NCBI RefSeq assembly: GCF_900116755.1
Contig: NZ_FPBY01000002.1
Coordinates: forward strand, 1 to 55,432
Source: Clostridium sp. DSM 8431
GTDB lineage: Bacteria > Bacillota > Clostridia > Clostridiales > Clostridiaceae
DNA length: 55,432 bases
Direction of reading: 5' to 3'
This document shows, piece by piece, positions 1 to 11,100 of the stretch. Positions within the stretch are counted from its first letter, which is position 1, and each line of letters begins with the position of its first letter. The translations under genes were made by a program, and so were the position numbers. The notes below the pieces were generated by a model, which was not told the origin of the DNA, made no database searches, and worked only from the letters and a program-made list of their open reading frames with translations.

Positions 1-272
1 AAGGTTGTTTAGACGAGGACTTGATAATGTAATTCTTGAGCTCACATTGATTTCTTGTGGTTATAATCTTTATAAATATAATAATAAATTAAACCGTGAA
101 ATGCTCGTTGCATAAAAATTACTTTAATTTTTTTATTTATAACGAGACGTTTATTAAGTGAACCCATTTTTAAAAATTAAAGATGAAAAAATATAAGTAT
201 ATGAAAAAAACAACCATACAAGCTTTTGAGCTAGTATGGTCGTTTGATTTTTAGGACTTTTTTTACAGCCCC
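1..272 (+). mobile_element. Right end of an IS1182-like insertion sequence
   Basis: This segment contains the transposase tail (2-115), a long imperfect inverted repeat (208-224 pairing with 229-245, loop TTTG, two mismatches) followed by T runs, and a terminus reading ACAGCCCC at 265-272. The same ACAGCCCC terminus closes the palindromic element at 51834-51935, which supports calling it an IS end. The left end is outside the window and no target duplication can be tested. Confidence 0.5.
2..115 (+). pseudogene. C-terminal end of an IS1182/IS5-like transposase (cut by window edge)
   Basis: An open frame enters from the left edge and ends at TAA 113-115, giving 37 residues. The stretch RRGLDNVILE followed by a CGYNLYKY-type tail resembles the C-terminus of DDE transposases of the IS1182/IS5 superfamily, where a 'RGLxNV' motif sits just before the last helix. 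The rest of the gene lies outside the window, so I cannot tell whether it is intact. The element's presumed end is about 160 bases downstream. The family assignment rests on a short stretch. Confidence 0.5.
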
Positions 273-276
273 TTAA

Positions 277-311
277 TTTTCCGAAGGGCACTTTTTCAGT
301 GCCCTCGAAAA
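277..311. terminator. Bidirectional Rho-independent terminator
   Basis: A hairpin whose arms meet at GGGCACT/AGTGCCC around a 5-base loop (293-297) is flanked by TTTTC on the left and GAAAA on the right, so a U tract follows the stem on either strand. It lies between the IS end and the 3' end of the decayed hydrolase gene and could end transcripts from both sides, insulating the PKS cluster from the left neighbour. Confidence 0.7.
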
Positions 312-353
312 TATAGGTGTTGTTTTTGAGTAAATTGAATTGAATTTTTCTTT

Positions 354-556
354 TTAATATAAGGTATAACAGTTAGGAAATTCAGGAGTTTCAGAATTTA
401 AAAGAACTTCATCCTTTGCGGCCATATTCTCTAAAACTTTATAAGTATCACGTATTCCTTCTGATTCAGTAGAGGCTTTCCTGAGTACATCCAGTCAAGG
501 GTTCTTCCAAGGATTACATCATTATTATTTGTAGTAAGTGTAATGCTAGTACACAT
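354..556 (-). pseudogene. Choloylglycine (bile acid) hydrolase relic, left copy
   Basis: On the minus strand an AAGGAG site precedes ATG at 556-554 and a reading frame MCTSITLTTNNNDVILGRTL then DWMYSG. This matches the N-terminus of choloylglycine hydrolases / penicillin V acylases (Ntn family), including the nucleophile Cys2 and the GR-T/M-D motif. Near 480 the text jumps, in another frame, to residues about 60% into the family (STESEGIRDTYKVLENMAAK, then CYTLY and a stop at 356-354). Most of the roughly 330 aa protein is therefore deleted and the gene is dead. The C-terminal portion is clearly related to the second relic at 51961-52720. Confidence 0.75.
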
Positions 557-877
557 AAAAATACTCCTTTTAAGTTTTGTTATAAGGAAACTTAGGGCTC
601 ACTGCATTCGCTGAGTAAGTTCCAGTGGTCAAATATAAAATTTGGACTGTAACTTATAGTATATTAATTAGATTTATTAAGTGCTAAATTTATTTTTTAG
701 ACTCTAGTTGTAGTATAAGAGTTAAGAACAAATAGACGAAGAGTAAATATATTTCTGTGAAGTTTTAAGATTAAATCTAGTATAAAAGTAGGATTCATTT
801 ATCGGAAAAATAATATCAAAAAAGAAAAAACCAAAAAGTTAAAACAAAACACAAAATATAAAAAAATCAAACATATA
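557..877. other. Non-coding AT-rich gap upstream of the cluster
   Basis: I find no convincing coding sequence here. There is a weak imperfect inverted repeat (about 619-653, GTTCCAGT.../...ACTGTAAC) that could be an operator or hairpin, and the 5' region of the dead hydrolase. No regulator gene is encoded between the IS end and the first biosynthetic gene. Confidence 0.4.
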
Positions 878-906
878 TTAACAAAAGAGCAAAAAAATGA
901 TATAAT
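878..906 (+). promoter_or_regulatory. Predicted sigma-A promoter of the biosynthetic operon
   Basis: TTAACA (878-883) and TATAAT (901-906) are separated by exactly 17 bases in an A-rich spacer. This predicts a start near 912 and a leader of about 75 bases before the AT-ER gene. It is the best promoter match upstream of the cluster, and no other strong one is obvious in the gaps further down the operon. Confidence 0.65.
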
Positions 907-987
907 TGTCACATATATGTTATAAAATGTATTAAATAAATAGGCTAATCATTAATTTTTAGAACTTATATTTTAGGGGGGTAGTAT

Positions 988-3198
988 ATGTTTGCTTGCG
1001 TATTTCCAGGACAAGGCTCTCAGTTTAAAGGAATGGGAGCTGAGTTATTTGATGAATTTAAGGAATTAACAGAAGAAGCAGAGAGTATTTTAGGATATTC
1101 TATTAAAGAATTATGTTTAAATAATCCGAATAATGTATTAAATAATACTAGATATACTCAGCCAGCGTTATATGTGGTAAATGCTATGTATTATTTAAAA
1201 AGAATTAAGGAAACAGGAAAAAAACCGGATTATGTGGCTGGACATAGCTTAGGAGAATTTAATGCTTTATTTGCTGCTGGAGTATTTGATTTTGCAACAG
1301 GATTAAAACTAGTGAAAAAAAGAGGAGAGCTCATGAGCCAGGTAAAGGATGGAGCTATGGCTGCTGTTATAGGGCTGGAAATTGAGCAGATAAGAAATGT
1401 TATTGATGAAAATAATCTTAGAGGTTTAGATATAGCTAATCATAATTCTAAAACACAGATTGTTATAGCTGGTCCCAAAAATGATATTGAAAATGCAAAG
1501 GCATATTTTGAGGCTAAAGGTGCATTGAAATATGTGATATTAAATGTAAGTGGAGCTTTTCATTCTAGATACATGGAAGAACAGGCAAAGAAATTTGCAG
1601 AATATTTGCACGAATTTAAGTTGAATGAATTTGATATTAAAGTTATTTCTAATGTGACAGGTGAAGTGTATAAAGCTGATGAGATATATAAAGGTATTGA
1701 ACTACAAATGTATTCACATGTTAGATGGAATGATACTATTAAATATTTATTAAGCAGGGGAGTTAATGAAATAATTCAAACAGGTCCAGGTAAAGTATTA
1801 ACATCATTAACTAAGAGAATAGAAAGTGAAAATGATTTTACTATATATAAAGAAACTAATACTGGTAAGAAGTCTATAAATACTAAGTTTAATATTGAAT
1901 ATGATTTAAAGTATCCATATTTAGTAGGTGGTATAGAAAGAGGAATTACTTCTAAAGAGATGGTTGTTAAATGTGGAAAACATAATATACTGTCATTTTT
2001 AGGTACAAAAAGAATGAATATAGAAAAAATTAGAGAAAGTATTGTTTATATAAAGAAACATTTAACTAATGGAGAAGCTTTTGGAGTAAATATTACTTAT
2101 GATCCACTAGATACAGAATTGGCATCAAAAGTAGTGGATTTGTGTTTTGAATATGATGTAAAAAACATAGAGTTATGCGGTTATCATTATATACCTAAAT
2201 ATATTATAAGATATAAATTTAATAATCTTAAGTATAAGAATAATAAAGTTATTTGTAATAATAAGATTTTCTTAAAGACTGACAGATTAAATGATTTGGA
2301 GCAATTGATGGAACCTGCTTCAGAAGAAGTGCTAGAATCTTTAACTAAAGAAAGGTTAATAACTGATGCAGAAAAAAGATTATTAAAAAATGTTTCTGTC
2401 ATCGATGCATTAACGATAAGTTGTGAATCTGGCGGTAATATGTATAAAAGTAATATTTTGAATGTTTTACCAACGGCTATAAACATAAGAGATTCTAAAG
2501 TTAAAGAGCAAGGATATGATAATAATATTTATATTGGAGTTGCAGGAGATATTGGAACTCCAGAATCAGTTGCAATTATGTTTTTATTAGGTGCTGACTA
2601 TATAGTTACTGATTCTATTAATCAATGCTCTATAGAATCTTCTTTAAGTGATTTAACTAAAGATTTATTACAGCAGGCTGGTATTGAAGATACTATTTAT
2701 GTTCCTGATGCAGATAACTTTGAAATTGGAGCAAAGATACCAGTTTTAAAGAGAGGAGTAATGTTTCCTTCAAGAGCTAATAAGCTTTATGACTTATATA
2801 GGTATTATAATTCATATTATCAAATAGATAAAAAGTTAAGAGAACATATAGAAAAGAATTATTTTAGAAAAACTTTTGATGAATATTATGAGGAATGTAA
2901 AAGAAATGAACCAATAGAAAAGATAGATATTATTGAAAAAGATGAAAAGAAGAAAATGGCATTAGTTTTCAAACAATATCTAATAGAAGCTGCTTCTTAT
3001 GGACAAGAAGGACTGGAAGAAGAAAAAATGAATTTTTCAATTTATTGTAGTCCTGCCCTTGGAGCATTTAATAAATATTGCAATGGAGGTGAAATGGAAA
3101 ATTGGAGAAATAGAAGCATCACTAAAATAGCAGAAATTTTAATGCATGATGCTAGGGAGTATATGGATTTAAAATTAAAAAAGTCGTACAAGTATTAA
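988..3198 (+). CDS. Trans-acting acyltransferase fused to PfaD-like enoyl reductase (AT-ER)
   Basis: This 736 aa protein should load malonyl units onto the carrier domains of the AT-less PKS modules downstream. Residues 1-290 are a malonyl-CoA:ACP transacylase fold: FPGQGSQ near the start, GHSLGEF with nucleophile Ser87, and the catalytic His192 in GAFHSR. From about residue 305 it becomes a PfaD/nitronate-monooxygenase-type FMN enoyl reductase (YLVGGIERGI, LGADYIVTDSINQ, VLKRGVMFPSRA). Two ER motifs look damaged: the family's SGGHTD is SGGNMY (Asn484 for His) and the AGG phosphate-binding turn is AGD (520-521). Start: ATG 988 follows AGGGGGG at 975-981. It is the first gene after the promoter, and the MATE gene follows after 28 bases. 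AT function is secure; ER activity is doubtful. Confidence 0.93.
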   Translation: MFACVFPGQGSQFKGMGAELFDEFKELTEEAESILGYSIKELCLNNPNNVLNNTRYTQPALYVVNAMYYLKRIKETGKKPDYVAGHSLGEFNALFAAGVFDFATGLKLVKKRGELMSQVKDGAMAAVIGLEIEQIRNVIDENNLRGLDIANHNSKTQIVIAGPKNDIENAKAYFEAKGALKYVILNVSGAFHSRYMEEQAKKFAEYLHEFKLNEFDIKVISNVTGEVYKADEIYKGIELQMYSHVRWNDTIKYLLSRGVNEIIQTGPGKVLTSLTKRIESENDFTIYKETNTGKKSINTKFNIEYDLKYPYLVGGIERGITSKEMVVKCGKHNILSFLGTKRMNIEKIRESIVYIKKHLTNGEAFGVNITYDPLDTELASKVVDLCFEYDVKNIELCGYHYIPKYIIRYKFNNLKYKNNKVICNNKIFLKTDRLNDLEQLMEPASEEVLESLTKERLITDAEKRLLKNVSVIDALTISCESGGNMYKSNILNVLPTAINIRDSKVKEQGYDNNIYIGVAGDIGTPESVAIMFLLGADYIVTDSINQCSIESSLSDLTKDLLQQAGIEDTIYVPDADNFEIGAKIPVLKRGVMFPSRANKLYDLYRYYNSYYQIDKKLREHIEKNYFRKTFDEYYEECKRNEPIEKIDIIEKDEKKKMALVFKQYLIEAASYGQEGLEEEKMNFSIYCSPALGAFNKYCNGGEMENWRNRSITKIAEILMHDAREYMDLKLKKSYKY

Positions 3199-3226
3199 CA
3201 GAATAATAGGAATAGGAGAATATAAA

Positions 3227-4627
3227 ATGGAACAAAATTCGAGTGTAAGTGTAAATGAATTAGAGAATAACATGTTTATAAAGGAACCTATATTAAAGTT
3301 AATAATGAAGTTTTCAATACCATGCGTAATATCTATGGTTGTAGATGCTTTATACAATATAGTTGACCAAATTTTCATTGGTAATAAGGTAGGGTATTTA
3401 GGAAATGCCACAACAAATGTTGCCTTTCCATTGGTTACATTAGTTATAGGTGTTTCATTACTTATTGGTAATGGATGTAGTGCTAAGTTTAGTTTAGACC
3501 TTGGTAATAATGATAAAGAAGCTGTAAAAAAGGATGTTGGAAATGCAATTATTCTTTCAATTATAGTGGGGATAGTTATGTCAGTTATATCCTTTGTATT
3601 TTTGAAATCATTATTATATGCCTTTGGTGCTACTGAAGTTATTATGGATCATGCTGTTAGATATACATCCATAATCATTATAGGACAGCCGTTTTTAGTA
3701 CTTTCAACTGTTTTAAGTTCTATTATTCGTGCTGATGGAAAACCAGAGTTTTCAATGTTTATTATGATAGTTGGAGCAGTACTTAATATAGTTTTAGATG
3801 CATTATTTGTACTTAAACTTGATATGAATGTTGAAGGTGCTGCAATAGCAACTGTAATAGGTCAGGTAATATCAACCATAATGGGTTTAAGCTACTTAAA
3901 AAAATTCCAAAATATCAAATTTACAGCTAAAGATTTAAAATTAGAATCAAAAGTTTGTAAGACAATATGTGCATTAGGAGCTTCAGGATTTATAACTCAA
4001 GTATCAGTAATGTTATTACAAATAGTAATGAATAACTCAGTAAAATATTATGGAGCAATGTCTCAATTTGGAAGCGAAATACCTCTTTCAGCTTTAGGAA
4101 TAGTAATGAAGGTAAATCAACTTTTATTAGCCATAATTATTGGAATTTCTATAGGAATGCAGCCAATATTAGGTTTCAACTATGGTGCTAGAAGATATGA
4201 CAGAGTAAAAAGTACTTATGTAGTATCGACTTTAGTAGCAACATTTGTTTCTACAGTATCATTCTTAATGTTTATGTTAATACCTGGATTAATAATAAGA
4301 ATATTTGGACAAGAACAGGCGCTATATAATGAATTTGCAGTAATGTGTTTTAGAATTTTCTTATGTGGATCATTTTTAATAGGTTTTCAATTAATTTCTT
4401 CCACATATTTTCAAGCAACTGGTAAAGCATTAAAAGCTTCATTACTATCATTATCTAGACAAGCAATATTCATAATACCATTAATGATTATATTACCAAG
4501 ATTTTTTGGAATAGAAGGAGTATTGTATTCTGGTCCTATTGCAGAAGTTTTAGCAGCAGTAATAACTGCTTATTATGCAATTAAAGAGCTAAAAGTATTG
4601 AATAATAAAATTTCAAGTATGAAATAA
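3227..4627 (+). CDS. MATE-family multidrug efflux transporter
   Basis: This 466 aa membrane protein has about 12 hydrophobic segments in two similar halves, as in MATE (DinF/NorM/MepA) antiporters. Family features visible are the N-terminal P-(I/L)-x-K-L-I-x-(K)-FSIP entry, the ALYNIVDQIFIG stretch typical of the MepA-like branch, and matching NYGA in the second half (GFNYGARRYD). It should export cationic or amphipathic compounds using a Na+ or H+ gradient. Its position between the AT-ER gene and the megasynthases suggests export of the product and a share in self-protection. ATG 3227 has AGGAG about 9 bases upstream. Substrate is inferred from context only. Confidence 0.92.
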   Translation: MEQNSSVSVNELENNMFIKEPILKLIMKFSIPCVISMVVDALYNIVDQIFIGNKVGYLGNATTNVAFPLVTLVIGVSLLIGNGCSAKFSLDLGNNDKEAVKKDVGNAIILSIIVGIVMSVISFVFLKSLLYAFGATEVIMDHAVRYTSIIIIGQPFLVLSTVLSSIIRADGKPEFSMFIMIVGAVLNIVLDALFVLKLDMNVEGAAIATVIGQVISTIMGLSYLKKFQNIKFTAKDLKLESKVCKTICALGASGFITQVSVMLLQIVMNNSVKYYGAMSQFGSEIPLSALGIVMKVNQLLLAIIIGISIGMQPILGFNYGARRYDRVKSTYVVSTLVATFVSTVSFLMFMLIPGLIIRIFGQEQALYNEFAVMCFRIFLCGSFLIGFQLISSTYFQATGKALKASLLSLSRQAIFIIPLMIILPRFFGIEGVLYSGPIAEVLAAVITAYYAIKELKVLNNKISSMK

Positions 4628-4647
4628 ATTCTAGTTAAATTAGATAG

Positions 4648-4678
4648 ATGCTGTGTTTATATAGTATAAACACAGCAT
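4648..4678 (+). repeat. Perfect 14-bp hairpin between MATE and cupin genes
   Basis: ATGCTGTGTTTATA (4648-4661) and its exact reverse complement (4665-4678) enclose a 3-base loop. No U tract follows, so it is not a standard terminator. It sits 20 bases after the MATE stop and 27 before the cupin start. It may be a processing or stability element or a partial terminator within the operon. Confidence 0.7.
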
Positions 4679-4705
4679 AATATTAAATCTTTAGGGGGAA
4701 GTATT

Positions 4706-5092
4706 ATGACAAGAAAATATGAACATTTAATAATTAATAATATAAAACAACCATTAGCAAGTGTTGATTTTCATGAGGATGTATCCTGCATAGAAAGATA
4801 TTTTGCTGAAGGGTTCCCATTTCATCTAGCTATTCATAAAGTAGTTAATGCAGAAGATGTAGATAAGTACACAGAATTACATACACATGATGTAGATGAA
4901 TTAAATATTATTATTTGTGAAGATAATGATATGGAATATTTAATTCAACTTGGGGATGAAGAGTATAGGATAAAATCTAACACTAGTATTTGGATACCTA
5001 AAGGATTACCACACTCAGCAAATATAGTAGGTGGATCAGGATATTTTATTGCAATGAGATTAAATAGAATACCAGATGAATTTCAGGTGTAA
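4706..5092 (+). CDS. Small single-domain cupin protein, function unknown
   Basis: This 128 aa soluble protein has a cupin metal-binding pattern: HTHDVDE (H-x-H-x3-E, near residues 58-64) and a later His in GLPHS near residue 99. It therefore probably binds Fe, Mn, Zn or Ni in a beta-barrel. The reaction cannot be read from the sequence; cupins of this size include isomerases, epimerases, dioxygenases and sugar-binding sensors. Its place directly before the first megasynthase suggests a tailoring or precursor step. ATG 4706 has AGGGGGAA 6 bases upstream. The PKS gene begins 62 bases later. Confidence 0.7.
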   Translation: MTRKYEHLIINNIKQPLASVDFHEDVSCIERYFAEGFPFHLAIHKVVNAEDVDKYTELHTHDVDELNIIICEDNDMEYLIQLGDEEYRIKSNTSIWIPKGLPHSANIVGGSGYFIAMRLNRIPDEFQV

Positions 5093-5141
5093 AATTCAAT
5101 CACTATTTGGGAGTATGACTTAGTACTGTCATGGTGGTAAT

Positions 5142-5150
5142 GGGGGGAAA
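5142..5150 (+). promoter_or_regulatory. Ribosome binding site deciding the first PKS start
   Basis: The G6A3 run at 5142-5150 is spaced correctly for ATG 5155. The upstream in-frame ATG at 5131 has only GGGAG some 17 bases away, and ATG 5140 overlaps the G run itself, so 5155 is preferred. Confidence 0.65.
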
Positions 5151-5154
5151 GAAT

Positions 5155-8100
5155 ATGGGAGAAAATGATTTTATGAATAACGTATACCAAAAGTTTAATC
5201 ATACGCTATATAGTATGTTTGCAGAACAAACAGAGAAAACTCCATCTAAGTTAGCGGTTATCTATGATAGTGTAAATAAAACTATAAAGTTAACTTATAA
5301 AGAATTATTTATATTAGTAGATAATGTTGCTAAGAAAATAGAAGACTTATGTTTTGATGAACAAGTTAAGATTGGAGTTTATGGAGAAAGAAATCTATAT
5401 ACATTAGTATATATGCTTGCAGTATTCAAAACTGGAAATGTTTATGTCCCATTAGATATATCATATCCAGATACTCATATTAACCGCATAGTTAAAGAAG
5501 CTGATATTAAGTTGATTTTAAAAACTTCAAAATTAGATAAATCAAAATTGGTAGATAAAGAATTAGAAAGTTCTTTACTAGATAGTATAGATTTAAGTAA
5601 TACTGAAGATTATAAAGAGTTAGCAGAGGATAGAAGTTCACTAGAAAATATAGCTTTAATAATGTATACATCTGGTTCAACAGGTAACCCTAAGGGAGTT
5701 GTACATAAGCAATATCAACTTTTAAATCGTTTTACATGGGTATGGAATAATTATAGTTTTGGTGAAGAAGATATAGCTTGTCAGCGTACTAATGTGAATT
5801 TTATGCCTTCTATGTGGGAGTTCCTAGGAGGATTGTTAAAGGGTATGACAACTGTAATACTTGATAGCTTATTAGTAAAAGATCCTTTAAGATTAATTGA
5901 AGCTTTAAAGAAAAATAAAGTAAGCCATTTGCTATTAGTTCCATCATTACTCAAAAGAATGATAGAGTCTAGTGAAGGAATAGAAAGTTTAAAAAATATA
6001 AAGTTATTAATTACAGCTGGAGAGCCTCTTTCATTAGATTTACTAAAAAAATTTAAAAAGTATCTTCCTGAAGCTGTATTATTAAATGATTATGGTTCAA
6101 CAGAAATGAATGGAGTATTGTACTTTGATACAAGAAATTTTGATTGTAATCAAAATGCTTTACCTAAGTTCAAGCCTATAGATAATATACAAGCTTATGT
6201 TTTAGATGATAATTTGAAACCATGCAAGGCTAATGAAGAAGGAGAATTATATATAGGAGGAATATCCTTAGCAGTAGAGTATTTAAATCTTCCTGAGGAA
6301 ACTAAAAGAAAATTTATAAAAAATCCTTTTCCTAATGGAAGCAGCAGAATATATAATACTGAAGATTTAGCTAGATATAATAAAAATGGTGAATTTGAGA
6401 TTCTAGGAAGAAAAGATTTGCAAGTTAAAATTAATGGAATACGAATGGAAATTGAAGCTATTGAAAAAGTGATATTAGAAAATGAAAATGTAAGTGAATG
6501 TTGTATCTTGGCTAAGGAAATAAGAGAAGGGGTAAAGAAGCTTTTTGCCTATATAGTAAAAAAGGAAAGCAGTAAATCTAGTATTGATGAGCTAAGAGCC
6601 TTTATAGAAAGTAAATTACCTTATTATATGGTTCCATCTCAAATAATAGAAGTTAAAGACTTACCAAGACTTCCAAATGGAAAGATTGATAGACAGTCAT
6701 TAATTAAAAGTACTAGCAATTTAAAAAATAAAAAGGATGTTCATAATAAATCAGAAATTTCACAGGATGAATTAGAAAATGTATTACTTAATATAGCTGC
6801 AGATGTATTAGGAATTCAATGTGAAGATATTAATGTTAATAGTGAGTTTAAGTCTGTTGGATTTGATTCATTAACCTTAGTAGATTTCTTAAATAGTATA
6901 AATAAAAAATATAATTTGAAAATAAATGTGTCAGATTTATTTGATTACTGCACTATAAAGAGACTGGCAGGTTATATATTAGAAGAAAATAGATTAGAAG
7001 CTCACCATGAATCTGTAAATAATGAAGCTGATAGTAATCTTGAAAATTGTAGTGATGAAAACTTAAAAGATAAAGTTGCTATAATCGGAATATCAGGAAG
7101 ATTTCCAGGAGCTAAGAATGTTGATGAGTTCTGGGATAATTTAAAGCAGGGAATAAGTTCGGTTACAGAAGTTCCAAAAGAGAGATGGAATATTGATGAT
7201 TATTTTGATAGCAATTCTAAAGTCCCATTTAAGACAATAAGTAGATGGGGAGGATTTGTAGATGGTATAGATGAATTTGAACCAGAATTTTTTAACATAT
7301 CACCAAGAGAAGCTATGTATATGGACCCTCAACAAAGATTGTTATTAGAAGAGGCTTGGAAATCAATAGAAGATTCAGGGTATCAAGATAAAGATTTAAG
7401 TGACAAGTCTATAGGAATATATTTAGGAGCTAGAAAAGGCGACTATGATAACTTAATTAAAGAAAATAATATTCCAGTAGATTTATATACAGCATTAGGA
7501 TGTGATTTGTCCATTCTTCCAGCACGTATAGCTTATTATTTAAATCTAAAAGGTCCATGTCTAGCTATAGATACAGCATGTTCTTCATCTTTAGTAGCAA
7601 TTCATGAAGCATGTAGTAGTTTAAAAAATGAAGAATGTGAAATGGCGTTAGCTGGTGGAGTCTCATTAATGTGCTCTCCAGAAGAATTTATAAGATCTTC
7701 AAAGCTAGGTTTATTATCTAAGGATGGAAAGTGTAAGACCTTTGATAATGAAGCGGATGGAATAGCTTTGGGGGAAGCTATTGGCGTTGTTGTTTTAAAA
7801 AGACTTGATAAGGCCATAAAGGATAGGGACAGGATTTATGCAGTCATATCAGCTTCAGGAGTTAATCAGGATGGAAAAACAAATGGCATTACAGCGCCAA
7901 GTACAATATCTCAATTTAGATTATTAAAAGAAACTTATGAAAAGTCCTCTATAAACCCTAAGGACATAACTTATGTTGAATGTCATGGAACTGGAACTAA
8001 ATTAGGGGATCCAATTGAAATAAATGCTTTAACTAAGGCCTTTAGACTTTATTCTAAAGAAAATAATTATTGTTCATTAGCCTCAGTAAAAACTAATATT

Positions 8101-11100
8101 GGGCATACTGTAGCAAGTTCAGGAGTGGTTGGTTTAATAAAGATTGTATTATCAATGAAGCATGGCCAGATAGCTCCAACTTTAAATTATAATCAGCTTA
8201 ATGAACATTTAGATATAAAAAATAGTCCCTTTGTTATAAGTGAACATCTAAAGGAATGGAATAAACCGAGGGTTGCAGCAATAAATTCTTTTGGGCTTAG
8301 CGGTACTAATTGTCATGTAGTAGTTAGTGAATGGGCAGAAGATAAAAATGTTTATAACTCTGAAAACAAATATTATTTAATCCCTATATCAGCCAAGTCA
8401 AAGGAAAGTCTTTTGAATAAAGTTGAAGATTTAAAAGTTTGGTTAAGAGAAAATAAAGAAGATTTATCAATTCATGATGTTACTTATACTCTTCAAAAAG
8501 GAAGAAGTCATTTTAAGTATAAATTAGCCTTTATAGTATCAAGTATTGAAGATTTAATTAAGAAGCTTGATTATTCAATTAATGATGGTGATAACTCATT
8601 TAGATTTTCTAATTTAAGTGGAGTGAATAACTTAGTTAAAAGAGATTTTAATGATATAGAAAGTTTTACTGATGAAGTATTTAAAAGAGATGAATCTTGC
8701 TTAGATGTATTAAGAAGTATGTCTGTAAATTATATTTTGGGAGAAGATATTAATTGGAAGAAGTATTATGCAAATAGTGATAATAAGGTAATATCTATGC
8801 CAACATATTCCTTTAAGAAAGAGAAATTTTGGGTAAGTAAGAAAGAAGATATTTTACAGATAAAATTAAAAAGAAATAATGAATTTATTAATGATCATGT
8901 TATTAATAATATGCCGGTATTAGCAGGAGCAGCACAAATTAAGATTTTATTTGATAAGTTAGTAGCACATTTTAAAGGTGATGTAAAGACTTTGAAATCA
9001 ATTTTGTGGAAGAATATGCTAGAGTTTGATAGTGAAGAAAAAGATATTGATTTAAGAATATCACCAGATAAAAATAAATTTTCACTTACAGCTAGAAGTA
9101 ATATGCAAAATACCATAGAGCTATGTACTGGAGAATTAGAACTAAAAGGCATAGAGAATAATTATGGTTCTAGTGTTAAGGATAGATTTAGTGATTGTAA
9201 TGTTTTAGTTCAAGGTGAAGAACTTTATGATTATTACAGAAAAACTGGATTAAACTATGGAGAAACTTATAGAACAGTAAAGCGTATTTTAAAAGGAAAT
9301 AGAAAGTTAATTTCATATTTAGAACTAGATACTAATTATGATGAAAATGAAAGTTTAGTAATTCCTCAGTTATTAGATGGTGCCTTTCATTCAGTTACAG
9401 CATCCATGTTAAATGAAAGTGAAAATGTAACTTATCTTCCTTTTGGTTTAGATAAAATCAATATATTTAGACCATTTGAAAATAAATGTTGTGCCTATAT
9501 TGAATTTATAAAAGAAGATATAAATCTAATTAAGGTTAATGTATATATAGAAAATTCAAAGGATGAATTAATATGCAGTGTAGAGGGATTAGCAATAAGA
9601 GGGACAGCTAAAAATGATAATGTATTGTACTTACAAAAAAGTTTAATACCTAAAGATTTAAAAGTAGGTATTGAGGGAACTAAAAATACAATTGTTTTCT
9701 CAAATACTTTAGATGAAAGTAGTTTAAGTTCATTTAGTGATAATGTTAAAATTATTAGATTTGGTAATGGATATAAAAAAGTTTCAGAAAATATATTTGA
9801 AGTTGAAAAAGAAGAAGATTATGTAAATCTATTTAAAAATTTAGAATTAGATTTATCTAAGCCAATTCAAATACTTCATTTATGGGCTATAGATGCTTGC
9901 AACAACACACTTAGAAGTAATAGTCCTGAAGATATAAGCGGTATGTCATTGTTCTATTTAGCAAAAGCAATGATTAGTGAATTAAATTCTAATGAAGAAA
10001 TTAAACTAGTATATTCTTATTTAAATGAAAATACTGCTTTAAGTTCATATTATGCAGCAGTGGATGGTTTAGTAAAGACTATCAAGTTAGAAAAACCAAA
10101 CTTTAATTTTAGAAGCGTAGAGTTAGATGAAGTTAAAGATAAGTCATATTTAGAATTACTAAAAAATGAACTTTTAGATGAGCTTAATCCACAAATAGTT
10201 AAGTATAAATCAGGCAAGAGATATATAGAAAAGCTAGAAAAAATCAGTGTGGAATCATCTAACAATATATCTTATTCAGGATTACATGTAATTACAGGAG
10301 GATTTGGAGGAGTTGGCTTAATATTAACAAAATATTTATTAGCTAAAAAAGATGTTAGTGTTCTATTAATTGGTCATTCAAAGTTAAGCGAAGAAAGAAT
10401 AAAAATACTACAAGAACTAAAAGCTATAAATAAGAATGTTGAATATGTACAAGCAGATATTTCTAAATATGATGAATTAAATAAGGCATTAGAAATAGGA
10501 AGAAACATTTTTGGTGAAATTCAAGGGGTAGTACATTGCGCAGGAATAATTAAAGATAATTTTATATTGAAGAAGAGCAGTGATGAATTTAAAAAGGTAT
10601 TGAGACCCAAAATAGATGGAGTTTTAAACTTAGATAAATTAACTCAAGGTGATAAGCTAAAATACTTTGTAGTATTTTCTTCTATAACATCGGTTTTAGG
10701 AAATGTTGGACAAAGTGATTATGCTTATGCAAATAGTTTTATGGATGATTTCTGTGTTAATAGGAACTTAGAAACAGAAAGAGGAAATAGATTTGGTAAA
10801 GCTGTATCAATAAATTGGCCTTTGTGGAAAAACGGCGGTATGCAGATTGAGGATAAGATACAGGATAAATTATTAAAAGAAAAAGGAATGACTTCTCTTA
10901 GCAATACAGATGGAATTAATGCTATGGAAAATGTATTGTTAAGTTCTTATTCAAATGTAACTGTTTTGGTAGGTAAAGAGAAGCTGTTACTAAAAATGAT
11001 AGATAAGCATAATGAAGTTAAAGGTGACTTTGAAGGAAGTAAACAAATTTCAACTATAAATGTTAATTCTCATTTTGAAAAGAAGATTGAAGAATATCTT

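Noticed and set aside
619-653. Operator palindrome upstream of the promoter
   Set aside because: The inverted repeat is imperfect and far from the promoter. In AT-rich sequence such matches are common, so I do not claim a binding site.
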